Source: UBA11855 sp964591705
GTDB taxonomy: Archaea > Thermoproteota > Bathyarchaeia > Bathyarchaeales > Bathycorpusculaceae
Direction: 5' to 3'
NCBI GenBank assembly: GCA_964591705.1
Contig: CAZQCX010000006.1
Span: forward strand, 1-60,517
DNA: 60,517 nucleotides
Position numbers and translations under genes: made by a program. The notes beneath the pieces were generated by a model. It did no database searches. It was not told the origin of the DNA and was given only the letters and a program-made list of their open reading frames with translations. Of the stretch, positions 43,454 to 52,129 are shown piece after piece (within the stretch, counting starts at the first letter, position 1; every line of letters starts with the position of its first letter).

Positions 43454-44041
43454 ATGGCTTATAGAGGGATTACTATGGAGAAACGCTACGAGGAGTACGC
43501 CTATGTGCTTGATTTCTTGCCGCACGGGCGTCCCGGTTTTCAACCATCAGGTCGAGCTGGCTACCGAGCTGGGGCTCTGATTCAGTGTGTGGGTGAAGAA
43601 TTCTTCACACTCTTGGAAGCCTTGGTTAAGGAAGGTTTAGCGCTTAAACCTGGTGATCGCGTTTATGTTGGAAAGGAGTCACGGGAAGAAGTCACCTATA
43701 TCATCGGCAGAGTGGGATATGATGAGTTAACTGGTGCTGCCAAAGCAGAGCTTCAGAGTGTCATCACTAGGATAGTGCTGAACCGAGAAGACTGGTTTGT
43801 AGACTTCTTTAACACGGCAAGAGCTATTACTCCTCGAATGCACGCATTAGAACTGGTTCCTGGCATCGGGAAGAAATACATGTGGCAAGTGATAAACGAA
43901 CGAGAGCGCAAACCGTTTGAGGATTTTGAGGATCTGCAGAAGAGAACGGAATTGCCTAGCCCGGCAAAACTCGTAACCAAGCGTGTTATAGAGGAACTTG
44001 AGGGCGACAGCAAGTATCGTTTGTTCACGCGGGCGAATTAA
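43454..44041 (+). CDS. DUF655 RNA-binding-type protein
   Basis: 195 aa. DUF655: an OB-like N-part (YAYVLDFLPHGRPGFQPSGR, then PGDRVYVGKESREEVTYIIG) and a helix-hairpin-helix (MHALELVPGIGKKYMWQVIN, about 135-154). The gene is nearly always between rpoF and ksgA in archaea, so a role in ribosome or RNA metabolism is likely but unproved. The ATG at 43454 could be replaced by the internal ATG at 43475. Confidence 0.92.
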   Translation: MAYRGITMEKRYEEYAYVLDFLPHGRPGFQPSGRAGYRAGALIQCVGEEFFTLLEALVKEGLALKPGDRVYVGKESREEVTYIIGRVGYDELTGAAKAELQSVITRIVLNREDWFVDFFNTARAITPRMHALELVPGIGKKYMWQVINERERKPFEDFEDLQKRTELPSPAKLVTKRVIEELEGDSKYRLFTRAN

Positions 44042-44053
44042 GGTATTCGGCTC

Positions 44054-44875
44054 ATGAGACTTGTCGAAAAAACGTGGCATTTGCTCCGGACCTATGGAAT
44101 TGTTCCAAACAGACTTCTGGGACAGAACTTCCTTGTTGATGCGGCGATTTTTCAGAGGTTGGTTGATTATGCCTCCGTAAATCAGACCGAGACAGTGTTA
44201 GATGTGGGCGCAGGATTTGGTTTCTTGACTTGTTTCTTAGCGACCAAATGTGGCTGTGTGATCGCGGTTGAGAAAGACCCTCGTGTGGCTTCTGCGCTTA
44301 TAGACCAGGTCAGCGGAGAGAGAAAGATAACGATCATAGGAGGTGACGTGTTGACTGCTGAGCTGCCTCATTTCGACAAAGTAGTTTCGGTTCCTCCGTA
44401 TCAGATCAGTTCTCAATTGCTCATTTGGCTCTTTCAGCGTCATTTCAAGCGTGCTGTGTTGGTGCTTCAGAAGGAGTTCGCTGATCGCTTAACAGCTCAA
44501 ATTGGGACTGAAGACTACAGCTGGATGACTGTTTTCGCCTATTACTATGCCACTGCTGAATCTTTGGAGCTCGTTCCTCGCCAGATGTTCTTTCCTGAGC
44601 CGAAAGTTGACTCAGCAATTGTGAGGCTGATCCCTCGTCCTAAACCGGTTTTCCACGTTGCTGATCTTTGTCTTTTCAGAAAAATGTTGAAATCGGTATT
44701 TGCGGAACGCAACAAGAAACTCGCTAACGCAACATTGCCTTTTGCGAAAACCATTCTTAACCTGTCCGCTGAAGAGGTCAAACTGCGTTTAGGGCAACTT
44801 CGCTTCCGTGACCAAAGAGTCAGGACTCTGCCGCCAGAAGCCTTTGGAGAGGTCGCTCGTGTCCTCATCCGCTAG
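44054..44875 (+). CDS. ksgA: rRNA adenine dimethyltransferase KsgA/Dim1
   Basis: 273 aa. SAM site LDVGAGFGFLTCFL (about 49-62), family start RLLGQNFLVD, and C-terminal helical domain (RKMLKSVFAERNKKLANAT). It would dimethylate two adenines near the 3' end of 16S rRNA. Motif IV, normally N-[IL]-P-Y, reads SVPPYQIS here (VVSVPPYQISS), so the conserved Asn is replaced by Val. Either activity is altered or the lineage uses a variant motif. The HemK-like gene overlaps it by about 17 bp. Confidence 0.94.
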   Translation: MRLVEKTWHLLRTYGIVPNRLLGQNFLVDAAIFQRLVDYASVNQTETVLDVGAGFGFLTCFLATKCGCVIAVEKDPRVASALIDQVSGERKITIIGGDVLTAELPHFDKVVSVPPYQISSQLLIWLFQRHFKRAVLVLQKEFADRLTAQIGTEDYSWMTVFAYYYATAESLELVPRQMFFPEPKVDSAIVRLIPRPKPVFHVADLCLFRKMLKSVFAERNKKLANATLPFAKTILNLSAEEVKLRLGQLRFRDQRVRTLPPEAFGEVARVLIR

Positions 44876-45476
44876 GCGCGTATTTTTTGGCGATTGCGTG
44901 TTTTCTGTTGATGAAAATGTATACACTCCTGCGGAAGACACGTTTCTTTTTGCCGAAAATCTCCCTGTCCGAGAAGATGACAAGGTTCTTGACATGGGCT
45001 CAGGCTGCGGTATATTGGGCATATTGGCTGCCAAGACAGCTCGATCGGTTTTTGCGGTTGACGTTAATCCCTTTGCCATTCGTTGCACAAAGAGAAATGC
45101 TGGGCTAAATGAAGTCGCTGACAGAATGGTTTTTGTGCAAGGCGATTTGTTTTCCCCCTTGAGCAATCCCACAGAGTTTAGCTTGATCCTTTTCAACGCT
45201 CCTTATCTGCCTGTGCTAGAAGGCAAGGGGAGCTCTTGGGTAGAACTATCTTGGAATGGAGGCAGTTCTGGCAGGACGGTGATTGATCGGTTCATAGTCG
45301 GAGTGCGGCATCATCTTGAAAAGATGGGGCGTGTTATGATGATGCAGTCTTCTCTTGCCGGTTTTGCTGAAACGATCAAGCGGTTTGAGGAGTGTGGAAT
45401 GACGGCGAAAAAACTGGTGCAGCTTTCTTTGCCCCTTTTTGAAACGCTATTTCTTGTCGAAGCTAGAATTGAGTGA
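44859..45476 (+). CDS. HemK/Mtq2-type protein methyltransferase
   Basis: 205 aa from the GTG at 44859 (a longer frame would overlap ksgA more). SAM site LDMGSGCGILGILAA, then the catalytic NAPYLP, a variant of NPPY common in the archaeal branch. It probably methylates the Gln of the GGQ motif in the release factor aRF1. It ends the SRP54 run. Confidence 0.9.
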   Translation: MSSSARRVFFGDCVFSVDENVYTPAEDTFLFAENLPVREDDKVLDMGSGCGILGILAAKTARSVFAVDVNPFAIRCTKRNAGLNEVADRMVFVQGDLFSPLSNPTEFSLILFNAPYLPVLEGKGSSWVELSWNGGSSGRTVIDRFIVGVRHHLEKMGRVMMMQSSLAGFAETIKRFEECGMTAKKLVQLSLPLFETLFLVEARIE

Positions 45477-45700
45477 GACCTTGAGACTGGTGTTAGTCCT
45501 TCTAATGTGCGTTCCTAGGTAATCATGGTGCATCATTTTTCCTGTCACCGCGGGGGTTTTTTACAGCTTGAATGTGGCTTTGATGGGGCTGAACTTGAAA
45601 AACCGTTGCAAGCATGCATAGGTTTAATACGTGGTTGTTGATTAGAAGAAGTGAGCAATTAAATTTTTGCTCGGAACAACAAGAGGAGTTGAAATAGCAA

Positions 45701-45838
45701 TTGTATAGAAAAGAGTCACACAAGGCAACCTGTGCCGACTGCGGAAAGGAATGTGAAGTCCCGTTCAAACCCGATCCGAACAGACCGGTTTATTGCCGAG
45801 AGTGTTATGCGAAACGAAGACCCCCCAGAAGATATTAA
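45701..45838 (+). CDS. CxxC-x17-CxxC zinc-ribbon microprotein, copy 2
   Basis: 45 aa from a TTG at 45701, with AAGAGGAG about 12 bp upstream. Cys11-x2-Cys14, 17 residues, Cys32-x2-Cys35, an extra Cys18, and the tail KRRPPRRY. It differs from copy 1 (5569-5709) mainly at the N-terminus and at the PDPN/PDGS turn; the DNA identity over the core is also high, pointing to a fairly recent duplication. Function unknown. Confidence 0.85.
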   Translation: MYRKESHKATCADCGKECEVPFKPDPNRPVYCRECYAKRRPPRRY

Positions 45839-46194
45839 TGAATTGGCTTAAGATCTTTTTGAGCCTTTGTCTTTCTCTTTTTCATTGTTTGAATTAGCCC
45901 GAAGTTTTCGGTCTTTTGAGCTTTTTTTTGCGTTTGTTCTTTGATAATAGAGAGGGCCAATGAGGGTCAAGCTTCTGTTTGCTCCGCTAGTCGGAGAGAC
46001 TCAGCTGGGTCAAGCGGCTACCCTTTCGCGAGGTGAAACTTGCTTTTCTATAGAAAGCCTCCGATGCTCTCTGGTTGTAACCTTTGTAGTGTTTCTGCAA
46101 ACATTCTGTGGCTAGGTGTATTTTCTTCTGACGTTTGATGGCAACCTTTATAACCCTATTTTCTCATTGCTAAGCTTCGCGAAGCGGAAATATA
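45839..46194. promoter_or_regulatory. Leader of the L3 ribosomal cluster
   Basis: About 355 bp without a gene. A TATA-like CTTTATAAC at 46146-46154 lies about 40 bp before the L3 ATG. A region near 45970-46060 has short G/C-rich inverted pairs (GGGT/ACCC), but I could not fold it into a known RNA. Confidence 0.5.
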
Positions 46195-47208
46195 ATGGGT
46201 CACCGCAAAACTCATGCTCCAAAACATGGTTCACTTGCTTATTTGCCTAGACACCGTGCCAAGCGTCCAATTGCTAGAATACGATATTGGCCAAAAACAG
46301 ATTCCCAAACACCACGGCTTCTAGGCTTCATGGGGTTTAAGGCTGGGATGACGTTTGTCTTCACAATTGAGGACCGCAAACGGAGTCCGAATTTCGGAAA
46401 AGAAGTAATGCTCGCAGCTACCGTTATCGAGACGCCTCCAATTCTCGTATGTGGGATACGTAGTTACTCTAAATCTCCTTATGGTTTGGAAAACCTTGCT
46501 GAAGCTTGGATGCAAAATCCTCCAGCTGAGCTCGAGCGTGCACTCATATTGCCTGATAAGTTTGACGCCGATCAGATGCTGAAGAAAATCCATGACGGCC
46601 TTGATAGAACGAGTATCATACGCTTGATTACTGCAGCTCGGCCTGGCGAAACAAATCTCTCCAAGAAGAAGCCAGCCATTGTTGAGATCGAAATTGGTGG
46701 AGGGACTATACAACAGCAAGTGGATTATGCTAAGTCCTTATTGGGAAAAACCGTTACGCCTGAGGAGGTTTTCAAGGAAGGGCAATTCATGGATGTCGCT
46801 GCAATAACAACGGGCAAAGGTTTTCAAGGGCCTGTGAAACGCTGGCATGTCACGATTCTCCAGCACAAGGGGCGAAAGACCAAGCGTGGAATCGCCACGC
46901 TCGGGCCATGGAACCCTCATCATCTTATGTACTCAATTCCTCGGGCGGGTCAAATGGGCTACCACCAACGCATAGAATACAACAAACGTATTCTCAAGAT
47001 TGGTAAAGATGGCAAAGAAATCACGCCCAAAGGGGGATACATCCGTTTCGGCTTCGTGAAAAACCCGTACATTCTTGTTCAAGGAAGCATCCCTGGGCCA
47101 GAAAAGCGCTGTGTGCGGCTGCGTGTTCCAGCTCGGTCACCGAAAGAAACAACAGGCGCAGCGCCTCAGATAACTCATGTTTCGCTTGATTCCCCACAAG
47201 GTAGATGA
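46195..47208 (+). CDS. rpl3: Large-subunit ribosomal protein L3
   Basis: 337 aa, normal for archaeal uL3. Family start GHRKTHAPKHGSLAYLPRHR, with FMGFKAGMTFV and VTTGKGFQGPVKRWHV-type stretches (here ITTGKGFQGPVKRWHVTILQ) and PGPEKRCVRLR near the end. It opens the L3-L4-L23-L2-S19 run. The L4 start overlaps its stop by 4 bp. Confidence 0.97.
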   Translation: MGHRKTHAPKHGSLAYLPRHRAKRPIARIRYWPKTDSQTPRLLGFMGFKAGMTFVFTIEDRKRSPNFGKEVMLAATVIETPPILVCGIRSYSKSPYGLENLAEAWMQNPPAELERALILPDKFDADQMLKKIHDGLDRTSIIRLITAARPGETNLSKKKPAIVEIEIGGGTIQQQVDYAKSLLGKTVTPEEVFKEGQFMDVAAITTGKGFQGPVKRWHVTILQHKGRKTKRGIATLGPWNPHHLMYSIPRAGQMGYHQRIEYNKRILKIGKDGKEITPKGGYIRFGFVKNPYILVQGSIPGPEKRCVRLRVPARSPKETTGAAPQITHVSLDSPQGR

Positions 47209-48011
47209 CTATGCCAGCTGCCAGACGAACCGCAAAGATATTCAGTCTCGAGGGAAAAGCAGCAACTGAGAAAATAAAGCTCCCCACGGTCTTCTCAACG
47301 CCGATCAGATCAGACGTAATAAAACGGGCGGTCATGGCTGCACAGGCAAATCGCCTTCAACCACAAGGGCGGGATCCAATGGCAGGTAAGCGTACCACCG
47401 CCGAATCGCGTGGAACAGGGATGGCAATAGCGCGTGTTCCTAGAGTGAAGGGGGGAGGTGGAAGGGCAAAATTCGCACCCAGCACGGTAGGTGGAAGACA
47501 GCCACATCCGCCAACTAGCCAGAAGAAGATAGTGAGGCGAATTCCTAAGAAAGAGCGTAGGCTTGCGCTTTTTTCTGCAATTGCAGCAACTGGTTCGAGA
47601 ACCGCTGTCGCTCTTCGCGGGCATGTTATCGATGAGGTGTTGCAGATTCCGCTTGTAGTAACGGATGACTTGGCTCTGCTAAGTCAAACGAAAGAAGTTG
47701 AGAGTGTTCTTACTCGCTTGGGTGTCGACCATGATTTGGAACGTGTGAGGGCGAGTCGCAAGATTCGAGCAGGAAAAGGCAAGCGGAGAGGTCGAAAAAT
47801 GAAGCAGGCAGTTGGTCCACTTTTAGTAGTCGTTGAGAAGAAAAGGTTGGCGAAGGCTGCCACAAACCTTCCAGGTGTTGACGTTTCTACGGTTGGCTCT
47901 CTGAGTCCGGAGATCCTTGCGCCTGGGGCAAGCGCTGGGCGTCTAACATTGTGGACGAGTGGGGCACTCGAGCAGCTGAACAGGCTCTATGGTGAGGAGG
48001 CTGTTGAGTGA
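47205..48011 (+). CDS. rpl4: Large-subunit ribosomal protein L4
   Basis: 268 aa. uL4/L4e with the long loop QPQGRDPMAGKRTTAESRGT and GGGRAKFAPSTVGGRQPHPP that reaches the exit tunnel, then GKGKRRGRKMKQAVGPLLVV. ATG overlaps the L3 stop (ATGA). L23 starts at its stop. Confidence 0.97.
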   Translation: MTMPAARRTAKIFSLEGKAATEKIKLPTVFSTPIRSDVIKRAVMAAQANRLQPQGRDPMAGKRTTAESRGTGMAIARVPRVKGGGGRAKFAPSTVGGRQPHPPTSQKKIVRRIPKKERRLALFSAIAATGSRTAVALRGHVIDEVLQIPLVVTDDLALLSQTKEVESVLTRLGVDHDLERVRASRKIRAGKGKRRGRKMKQAVGPLLVVVEKKRLAKAATNLPGVDVSTVGSLSPEILAPGASAGRLTLWTSGALEQLNRLYGEEAVE

Positions 48012-48271
48012 TGGATGCAACCGAAGTTGTTTACTATCCTTTGATGACTGAATCAGCGAGTTTGATGGTCGAGAAGGATAATAAGTTGATATTCATTGTT
48101 AATCCTAAGTCAGGTAAATCAGATGTTAAACGTGCTGTTGAAGAGCTCTATGAAGTTAGAGTTGCCAAGGTTACTGTTCAGTCAACTCCTCGCGGGGAAA
48201 AGAAAGCTTTTGTAAAGTTGGATCCTAAGTTCAAGGCTTCTGATGTCGCGATCAAGCTTGGAATATTGTAG
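48008..48271 (+). CDS. rpl23: Large-subunit ribosomal protein L23
   Basis: About 86 aa; GTG at 48008 or ATG at 48011 may start it. uL23 signature: VVYYPLMTESASLMVEKDNK, then VKRAVEELYEVRVAKVTVQS and KAFVKLDPKFKASDVAIKLG. It sits at the tunnel exit, where SRP docks. L2 follows. Confidence 0.97.
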   Translation: MMDATEVVYYPLMTESASLMVEKDNKLIFIVNPKSGKSDVKRAVEELYEVRVAKVTVQSTPRGEKKAFVKLDPKFKASDVAIKLGIL

Positions 48272-48289
48272 TGAATGAGGTGTTGTTGT

Positions 48290-49036
48290 TTGGGCAAGAG
48301 GATTCGTGTTCAGCGTCGCGGTCGTGGTGGCTCGACCTATCGAGCTTCCACTCACAAAAGAATAGCCGCTGCTAAATATCCCTCATCAATTGCTATCAAG
48401 CAGATTTTCGATACTTCCCTTAATGGTGTCATCGAGTCGTTTGTGCATGATCCTGGGCGAGGCGCCCCATTGTCTTGTATAAGGTTTGAAAATGGTGACA
48501 GCTGTTATATGATAGCTCCCGAAGGCGTTTTTGTGGGGCAGCAGGTTGGGTTTGGAGGAAAAGCATCCGTCGACGTTGGCAATGTTCTTCCTCTGGGGCG
48601 GGTCCCTGAGGGCACGATGGTTTGCAACCTTGAGCTCAAACCTGGCGATGGTGGCAAACTTGGGCGATCATCTGGCGCTTACACAACAGTGGTTGGTCAC
48701 ACACCGCAGGGCACTATGATTAGGCTACCGTCAGGGCGGACACGCTACGTTAACGATTACTGTTTGGCAACTGTCGGAGTGGTTTCTGCAGCTGGCCGCA
48801 CCGAGAAGCCACATCTTAAGGCAGGCAAGGTTTTCCATTTGATGCGTGCTAAGGGACACAAGTATCCTAGGACCAGAGGAAGAGCGATGGTTGCCGCGGT
48901 GCATCCTTATGGTAGTAGTAAGCGCAGTGCGAGGAAAGCGACAACGACTTCTCATGGCGCTCCACCGGGTCAAAAGGTGGGTTTGATTTCGGCACGTGGT
49001 GCTGGTGGTCGACAGAAGAGGCGCGTATCTACTTGA
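48290..49036 (+). CDS. rpl2: Large-subunit ribosomal protein L2
   Basis: 248 aa from the TTG at 48290, giving MGKRIRVQRRGRGGSTYRA; an ATG at 48275 would add five unusual residues (MRCCC). The conserved C-terminal stretch VAAVHPYGSSKRSARK with HGAPPGQKVGLISARGAG near the peptidyl-transferase region is intact, with the usual invariant His. L2 organises the peptidyl-transferase centre. Confidence 0.96.
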   Translation: MGKRIRVQRRGRGGSTYRASTHKRIAAAKYPSSIAIKQIFDTSLNGVIESFVHDPGRGAPLSCIRFENGDSCYMIAPEGVFVGQQVGFGGKASVDVGNVLPLGRVPEGTMVCNLELKPGDGGKLGRSSGAYTTVVGHTPQGTMIRLPSGRTRYVNDYCLATVGVVSAAGRTEKPHLKAGKVFHLMRAKGHKYPRTRGRAMVAAVHPYGSSKRSARKATTTSHGAPPGQKVGLISARGAGGRQKRRVST

Positions 49037-49083
49037 CACAATGTTTAAAGCATGAAGTCACAATGGTAAGGTGAGATTGGAAA

Positions 49084-49473
49084 ATGCCAAAAGAGTTTAG
49101 CTATCGCGGTCACAGTCTGGACAGCATAATTGGCATGTCTATGGATGAGTTTATCAACTTGCTCCCTTCGAGGCAGCGGAGAAGTTTGCAGCGGGGTTTG
49201 ACTCCTGACCAGAGGACGCTTTTGGAGAAGTTGCGAGAAGCAAAGACTTCTGGCGCGCAGCTCAAGACTCATGTCCGCGACCTAGTTATTCTTCCTGAGA
49301 TGGTGGGCTCCAAGGTCATGGTGCACAACGGCAAGGAATTTGTGCCCTTAGAGATAAAGGCGGAAATGATCGGGCATTACTTAGGCGAGTTTGCCATAAC
49401 CAATAAACCAGTTAGGCACGGGACGCCGGGTATTGGTGCTTCGCGGTCTTCGATGTATGTGCCGTTGAAGTAG
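49084..49473 (+). CDS. rps19: Small-subunit ribosomal protein S19
   Basis: 129 aa. uS19 with FSYRGHSLDSIIGMSMDEFI, then THVRDLVILPEMVGSKVMVH and YLGEFAITNKPVRHGTPGIG. It ends the run: L22, S3 and L29, which usually follow in archaea, are not here. The gene after it is on the other strand. Confidence 0.97.
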   Translation: MPKEFSYRGHSLDSIIGMSMDEFINLLPSRQRRSLQRGLTPDQRTLLEKLREAKTSGAQLKTHVRDLVILPEMVGSKVMVHNGKEFVPLEIKAEMIGHYLGEFAITNKPVRHGTPGIGASRSSMYVPLK

Positions 49474-49641
49474 CCCATTTTTCTCTTCTGTTTTTTGGCA
49501 TTTCTTTTGGTGCCTTCGCGTGTGAAAGTGGTCTGTGGACATTCGTGAAAACTGCTGGTTTGGGCTTATCCAATAGAAACCACTGATCAACCAATACGCA
49601 GGGCAAGACCTGACTGTCTGTGGTAAGCTGTTCTTCCTTGT

Positions 49642-50067
49642 CTAAGAAGTGTAGTCTCTGCCTTCAGATTTTGTTCTTGTTTGGGCACTTTCTGCTATCT
49701 GTGGCAGAGGTATGGGTGGGGGGATGTTTAGTGTTCTAGATATTAGAACCGATTCTATGAAAACTACATTTGATATTGACTGTATGATCACAGCCGGTGG
49801 GGGTTTTCTGCTTTCGTAGTCCTCGGTGATCTTGTCAACTTCAGTTTTGTCTCCTGTCACATGAGCGTTTCCTTTCAGGCTTATTTGGGCGATTGAAGGA
49901 TTGTAGGCTATAGTCAGCACGAAAGGTACCTCAAGAGAGCCGTCTGTCTGCTTTTCTACACTTACTAAGTTGATGTTGGTACTTATCTGAATGGGCGGAA
50001 TCGGCTTTCTTATGTCTAGGAATCTTTCTGCGGAGATGTTGGCGATTGCCACATTAACCTTGATCAT
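49642..50067 (-). CDS. Conserved archaeal protein, possible SecB-like fold
   Basis: 141 aa. Strand-rich: KVNVAIANISAERFLDIRKP, then LEVPFVLTIAYNPSIAQISL, a KGNAHVTGD turn, a helix VDKITEDYESRKP, then helix SISNVVFIESVLISRTLNIP and the tail PPPIPLPQI. The strand order, the turn, and the IPPPIPLP end resemble archaeal SecB-like/MJ0357-type proteins, which may be chaperones. The match is by pattern only. It follows S27ae on the same strand. Confidence 0.6.
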   Translation of the reverse strand: MIKVNVAIANISAERFLDIRKPIPPIQISTNINLVSVEKQTDGSLEVPFVLTIAYNPSIAQISLKGNAHVTGDKTEVDKITEDYESRKPPPAVIIQSISNVVFIESVLISRTLNIPPPIPLPQIAESAQTRTKSEGRDYTS

Positions 50068-50111
50068 CTTGGATCAACACAGATTTCGTAGCAATAACTA
50101 TGCGCGGTCTC

Positions 50112-50402
50112 TCACTTTTCAGCCCTCTTGTATCGGGTAAAACCGCAGTGCCCACAGGTGTATCTGTCGTTATGATCCCCCATGAAGTAGCCTGTCCCGC
50201 ACCTTTCGCATGTTGGACGTAGCCTCGCTGCTTTGTTTCCATCTATCTTGTATAGCGCATGGGCACCTTTCTCTTGTCTTCTCTTTTTCTCTTTCTTAGT
50301 CTTCTCTACCTTCTGGGGCTTAGCTTCTTTCTTTTCTTCCGCTTTCTGCGCTTCTGCTGGTGCAGGTGCTGTGGCTTCTTTCTTCGGTGGCTTCTTAGAC
50401 AT
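50112..50402 (-). CDS. rps27ae: Small-subunit ribosomal protein S27ae with charged extension
   Basis: 96 aa. The C-terminal 50 residues are S27ae: HALYKIDGNKAARLRPTCER, then zinc cysteines in CERCGTGYF and CGHCGFTRY. The N-terminal 45 residues are Ala/Pro/Lys/Glu-rich, ending KKEKKRRQEKG, and are an addition; the archaeal protein is normally about 50-60 aa. In eukaryotes this position carries fused ubiquitin; here it is only low complexity. S24e lies 1 bp upstream. Confidence 0.93.
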   Translation of the reverse strand: MSKKPPKKEATAPAPAEAQKAEEKKEAKPQKVEKTKKEKKRRQEKGAHALYKIDGNKAARLRPTCERCGTGYFMGDHNDRYTCGHCGFTRYKRAEK

Positions 50403-50403
50403 C

Positions 50404-50709
50404 CTAAGCTTTCACCTCTTCCTTGGGCTTTGGATTATTTCGCTGGATAATGTGTTTTGGTTCTATGAGGTTAGCTTGTTCAGTCGTTTCATATATGTTG
50501 GCAGAACCAAGAGCTGTGCTTGTTCCAGTCTTGGTCTCTATCTCTTGGACAAGAACTACTTCTGGGTCTGCCTTGATTTCGGAAGCTATGGCTTTTCTGA
50601 CTTCAAGTCTTCCAGGGGTATTCCCTATGGTGCCGTGTTCTATGATGAATCTGACCTCTCTCCGTTTGAGCAATGCGTTCTCTTTTATTGAGGCTATTTT
50701 TAATTCCAT
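50404..50709 (-). CDS. rps24e: Small-subunit ribosomal protein S24e
   Basis: 101 aa. eS24: MELKIASIKENALLKRREVR, then GNTPGRLEVRKAIASEIKAD and VVLVQEIETKTGTSTALGSA, with a charged tail. The S24e-S27ae pair is standard in archaea. Confidence 0.96.
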   Translation of the reverse strand: MELKIASIKENALLKRREVRFIIEHGTIGNTPGRLEVRKAIASEIKADPEVVLVQEIETKTGTSTALGSANIYETTEQANLIEPKHIIQRNNPKPKEEVKA

Positions 50710-50749
50710 AGAATAACCACTTGGAGTGTTGAGTCATACAGTAATCTTC

Positions 50750-51280
50750 TTATTTAGGCTTTCGAACAACCATTGCTTTCAGAATCTGGGCGGCTTCTGT
50801 TTTTTTTTCGGTTGTAACCTCGATGGCAACCACACCCTCATTTGGGTGACCGTAGAAAACTAAGGATTTCTCAGGTGCGTATAGAACTGCTATTAGCGTT
50901 AGCAGGTCTTCTTCTCCCTCGATCACGGCGTGAATTCGTTTTGTGCTCAGTAATGCGTCGCGGACGACATCTATTGCTTCGTCTGTTATTGTTCCCTGAG
51001 GGTTTTTGGCGTGAACTACCATGTCAACACTGAAAACTGCTGGTTTGACTTGTTTTCTCATCGACTTGTTGTCGGTTATTGATAATTGAGGAATTATGCC
51101 ATATTGGTGGAGATTTCGCGACACTGTGTCTCCGACGGCAACAATTCTGGGGGGTTTCTTCGTTTTTACGATTGAATCTATCTTCTTCATGTTTTCTGTG
51201 AAAGTCCCGCGTAGTAGGGCTCCGAAAGGCTCTTTGAGTTTGGACCTGAGTTCAGAGGTGATCATATAAATAGTCTTCAA
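50750..51280 (-). CDS. GTP-dependent dephospho-CoA kinase
   Basis: 176 aa. DUF359 family, shown in Thermococcus to phosphorylate dephospho-CoA with GTP. Motifs: RIVAVGDTVSRNLHQYGIIP (about 44-63), LSITDNKSMRK, GTITDEAIDVV, IEGEEDLLTLIAVLYAPEKS and VFYGHPNEGVVAIEV. Completes CoA synthesis. Start either here or at the Met six codons in. Lies between spt4 and S24e as in many archaea. Confidence 0.93.
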   Translation of the reverse strand: MKTIYMITSELRSKLKEPFGALLRGTFTENMKKIDSIVKTKKPPRIVAVGDTVSRNLHQYGIIPQLSITDNKSMRKQVKPAVFSVDMVVHAKNPQGTITDEAIDVVRDALLSTKRIHAVIEGEEDLLTLIAVLYAPEKSLVFYGHPNEGVVAIEVTTEKKTEAAQILKAMVVRKPK

Positions 51281-51329
51281 GTGGTTCCACCTCTGTATGG
51301 ATTAAAGGAAGGTTAAATATCCCTGTAGT

Positions 51330-51515
51330 TTATCTTACCTTCAATGCATAGCGGCCCTTTTCTTTGATGTTCATTGCTTTTGCAATTGCCGATTTCTCAG
51401 GATCGAACATAACGACAATGCCGCCGAAATCTTCACTGAATGAGGTTGACCTACACTTTGGGCATACGTTTTCTTTTGTTATGAAGTGGCAATTTGCGCA
51501 GGCTTTTTCATTCAT
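51330..51515 (-). CDS. spt4: Transcription elongation factor Spt4
   Basis: 61 aa from the ATG (first base 51515), which overlaps the rpoE stop by 4 bp; a longer frame upstream is an overlap artefact. Zinc site ACANCHFITKENVCPKCRST, then FGGIVVMFDPEKSAIAKAMN. Spt4 binds Spt5 and the polymerase clamp. Confidence 0.94.
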   Translation of the reverse strand: MNEKACANCHFITKENVCPKCRSTSFSEDFGGIVVMFDPEKSAIAKAMNIKEKGRYALKVR

Positions 51516-52126
51516 TGCGCCTGTTCTCCTTTTTGTATTGTCTGTTTGCTTTCTGTGGCTTTCTTTTCTGAGGGCGCCTTGGTTCCAGCTACTTCCAGCT
51601 TGATCCATTCCAGCTTCCCGAGAAAGGGCTGTCTAGCGGTTACGCCGATTTTTCCAGAGCTGCCGACTCTGCCTAGGGATACCGCGGTTATCCTCACGCG
51701 CACTTGGTCTCCGCTTGCGAGTTTTCTCTTTGTCTCTTTTCCAAGAAGGACACCTTGCTTTTCGTCGTAAGAGATGTAGTCGTCCATCAACTGTGATACA
51801 TGGAGCAAGGCGTCTACTGGTCCGATTCGCACGAATGCGCCGAAGTCTGCTATCTCAACGACTTCGCCTTCTACTATTTCTTGAATTACTGGGTAGAACG
51901 TTAGAAGTGAAAACGTTACCTTGTGATAGGTCGCGCCGTCTCCTGGGATGATCTTCCCTATTGGGCTTACTTCTACTCGTGTTACGGCTATTACATAGCC
52001 CAGTTCCTCATCCACCATTCCCTCATATTTTGATTTGACTTGGTCCTTGCCCACCTTTTCCAGCGGGTTTCCAAAGGTTTCAGGAGGGATGCGGATGGTG
52101 TCCTGCAGCGTAACAAGCTTAAACAT
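51512..52126 (-). CDS. rpoE: RNA polymerase subunit E (Rpb7-like)
   Basis: 204 aa. N-terminal tip domain (MFKLVTLQDTIRIPPETFG) and S1 domain (VVEIADFGAFVRIGPVDALL, then HVSQLMDDYI). A Lys/Glu/Gln-rich tail extends about 20 residues past the S1 domain. It pairs with RpoF. Follows the PIN gene by 3 bp on this strand. Confidence 0.96.
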   Translation of the reverse strand: MFKLVTLQDTIRIPPETFGNPLEKVGKDQVKSKYEGMVDEELGYVIAVTRVEVSPIGKIIPGDGATYHKVTFSLLTFYPVIQEIVEGEVVEIADFGAFVRIGPVDALLHVSQLMDDYISYDEKQGVLLGKETKRKLASGDQVRVRITAVSLGRVGSSGKIGVTARQPFLGKLEWIKLEVAGTKAPSEKKATESKQTIQKGEQAQ

Positions 52127-52129
52127 TTT

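Noticed and set aside
45960..46070. Possible structured RNA (RNase P or SRP RNA)
   Set aside because: Short G/C-rich inverted pairs are present, but I could not match the conserved cores of either RNA and the region is too short for both.
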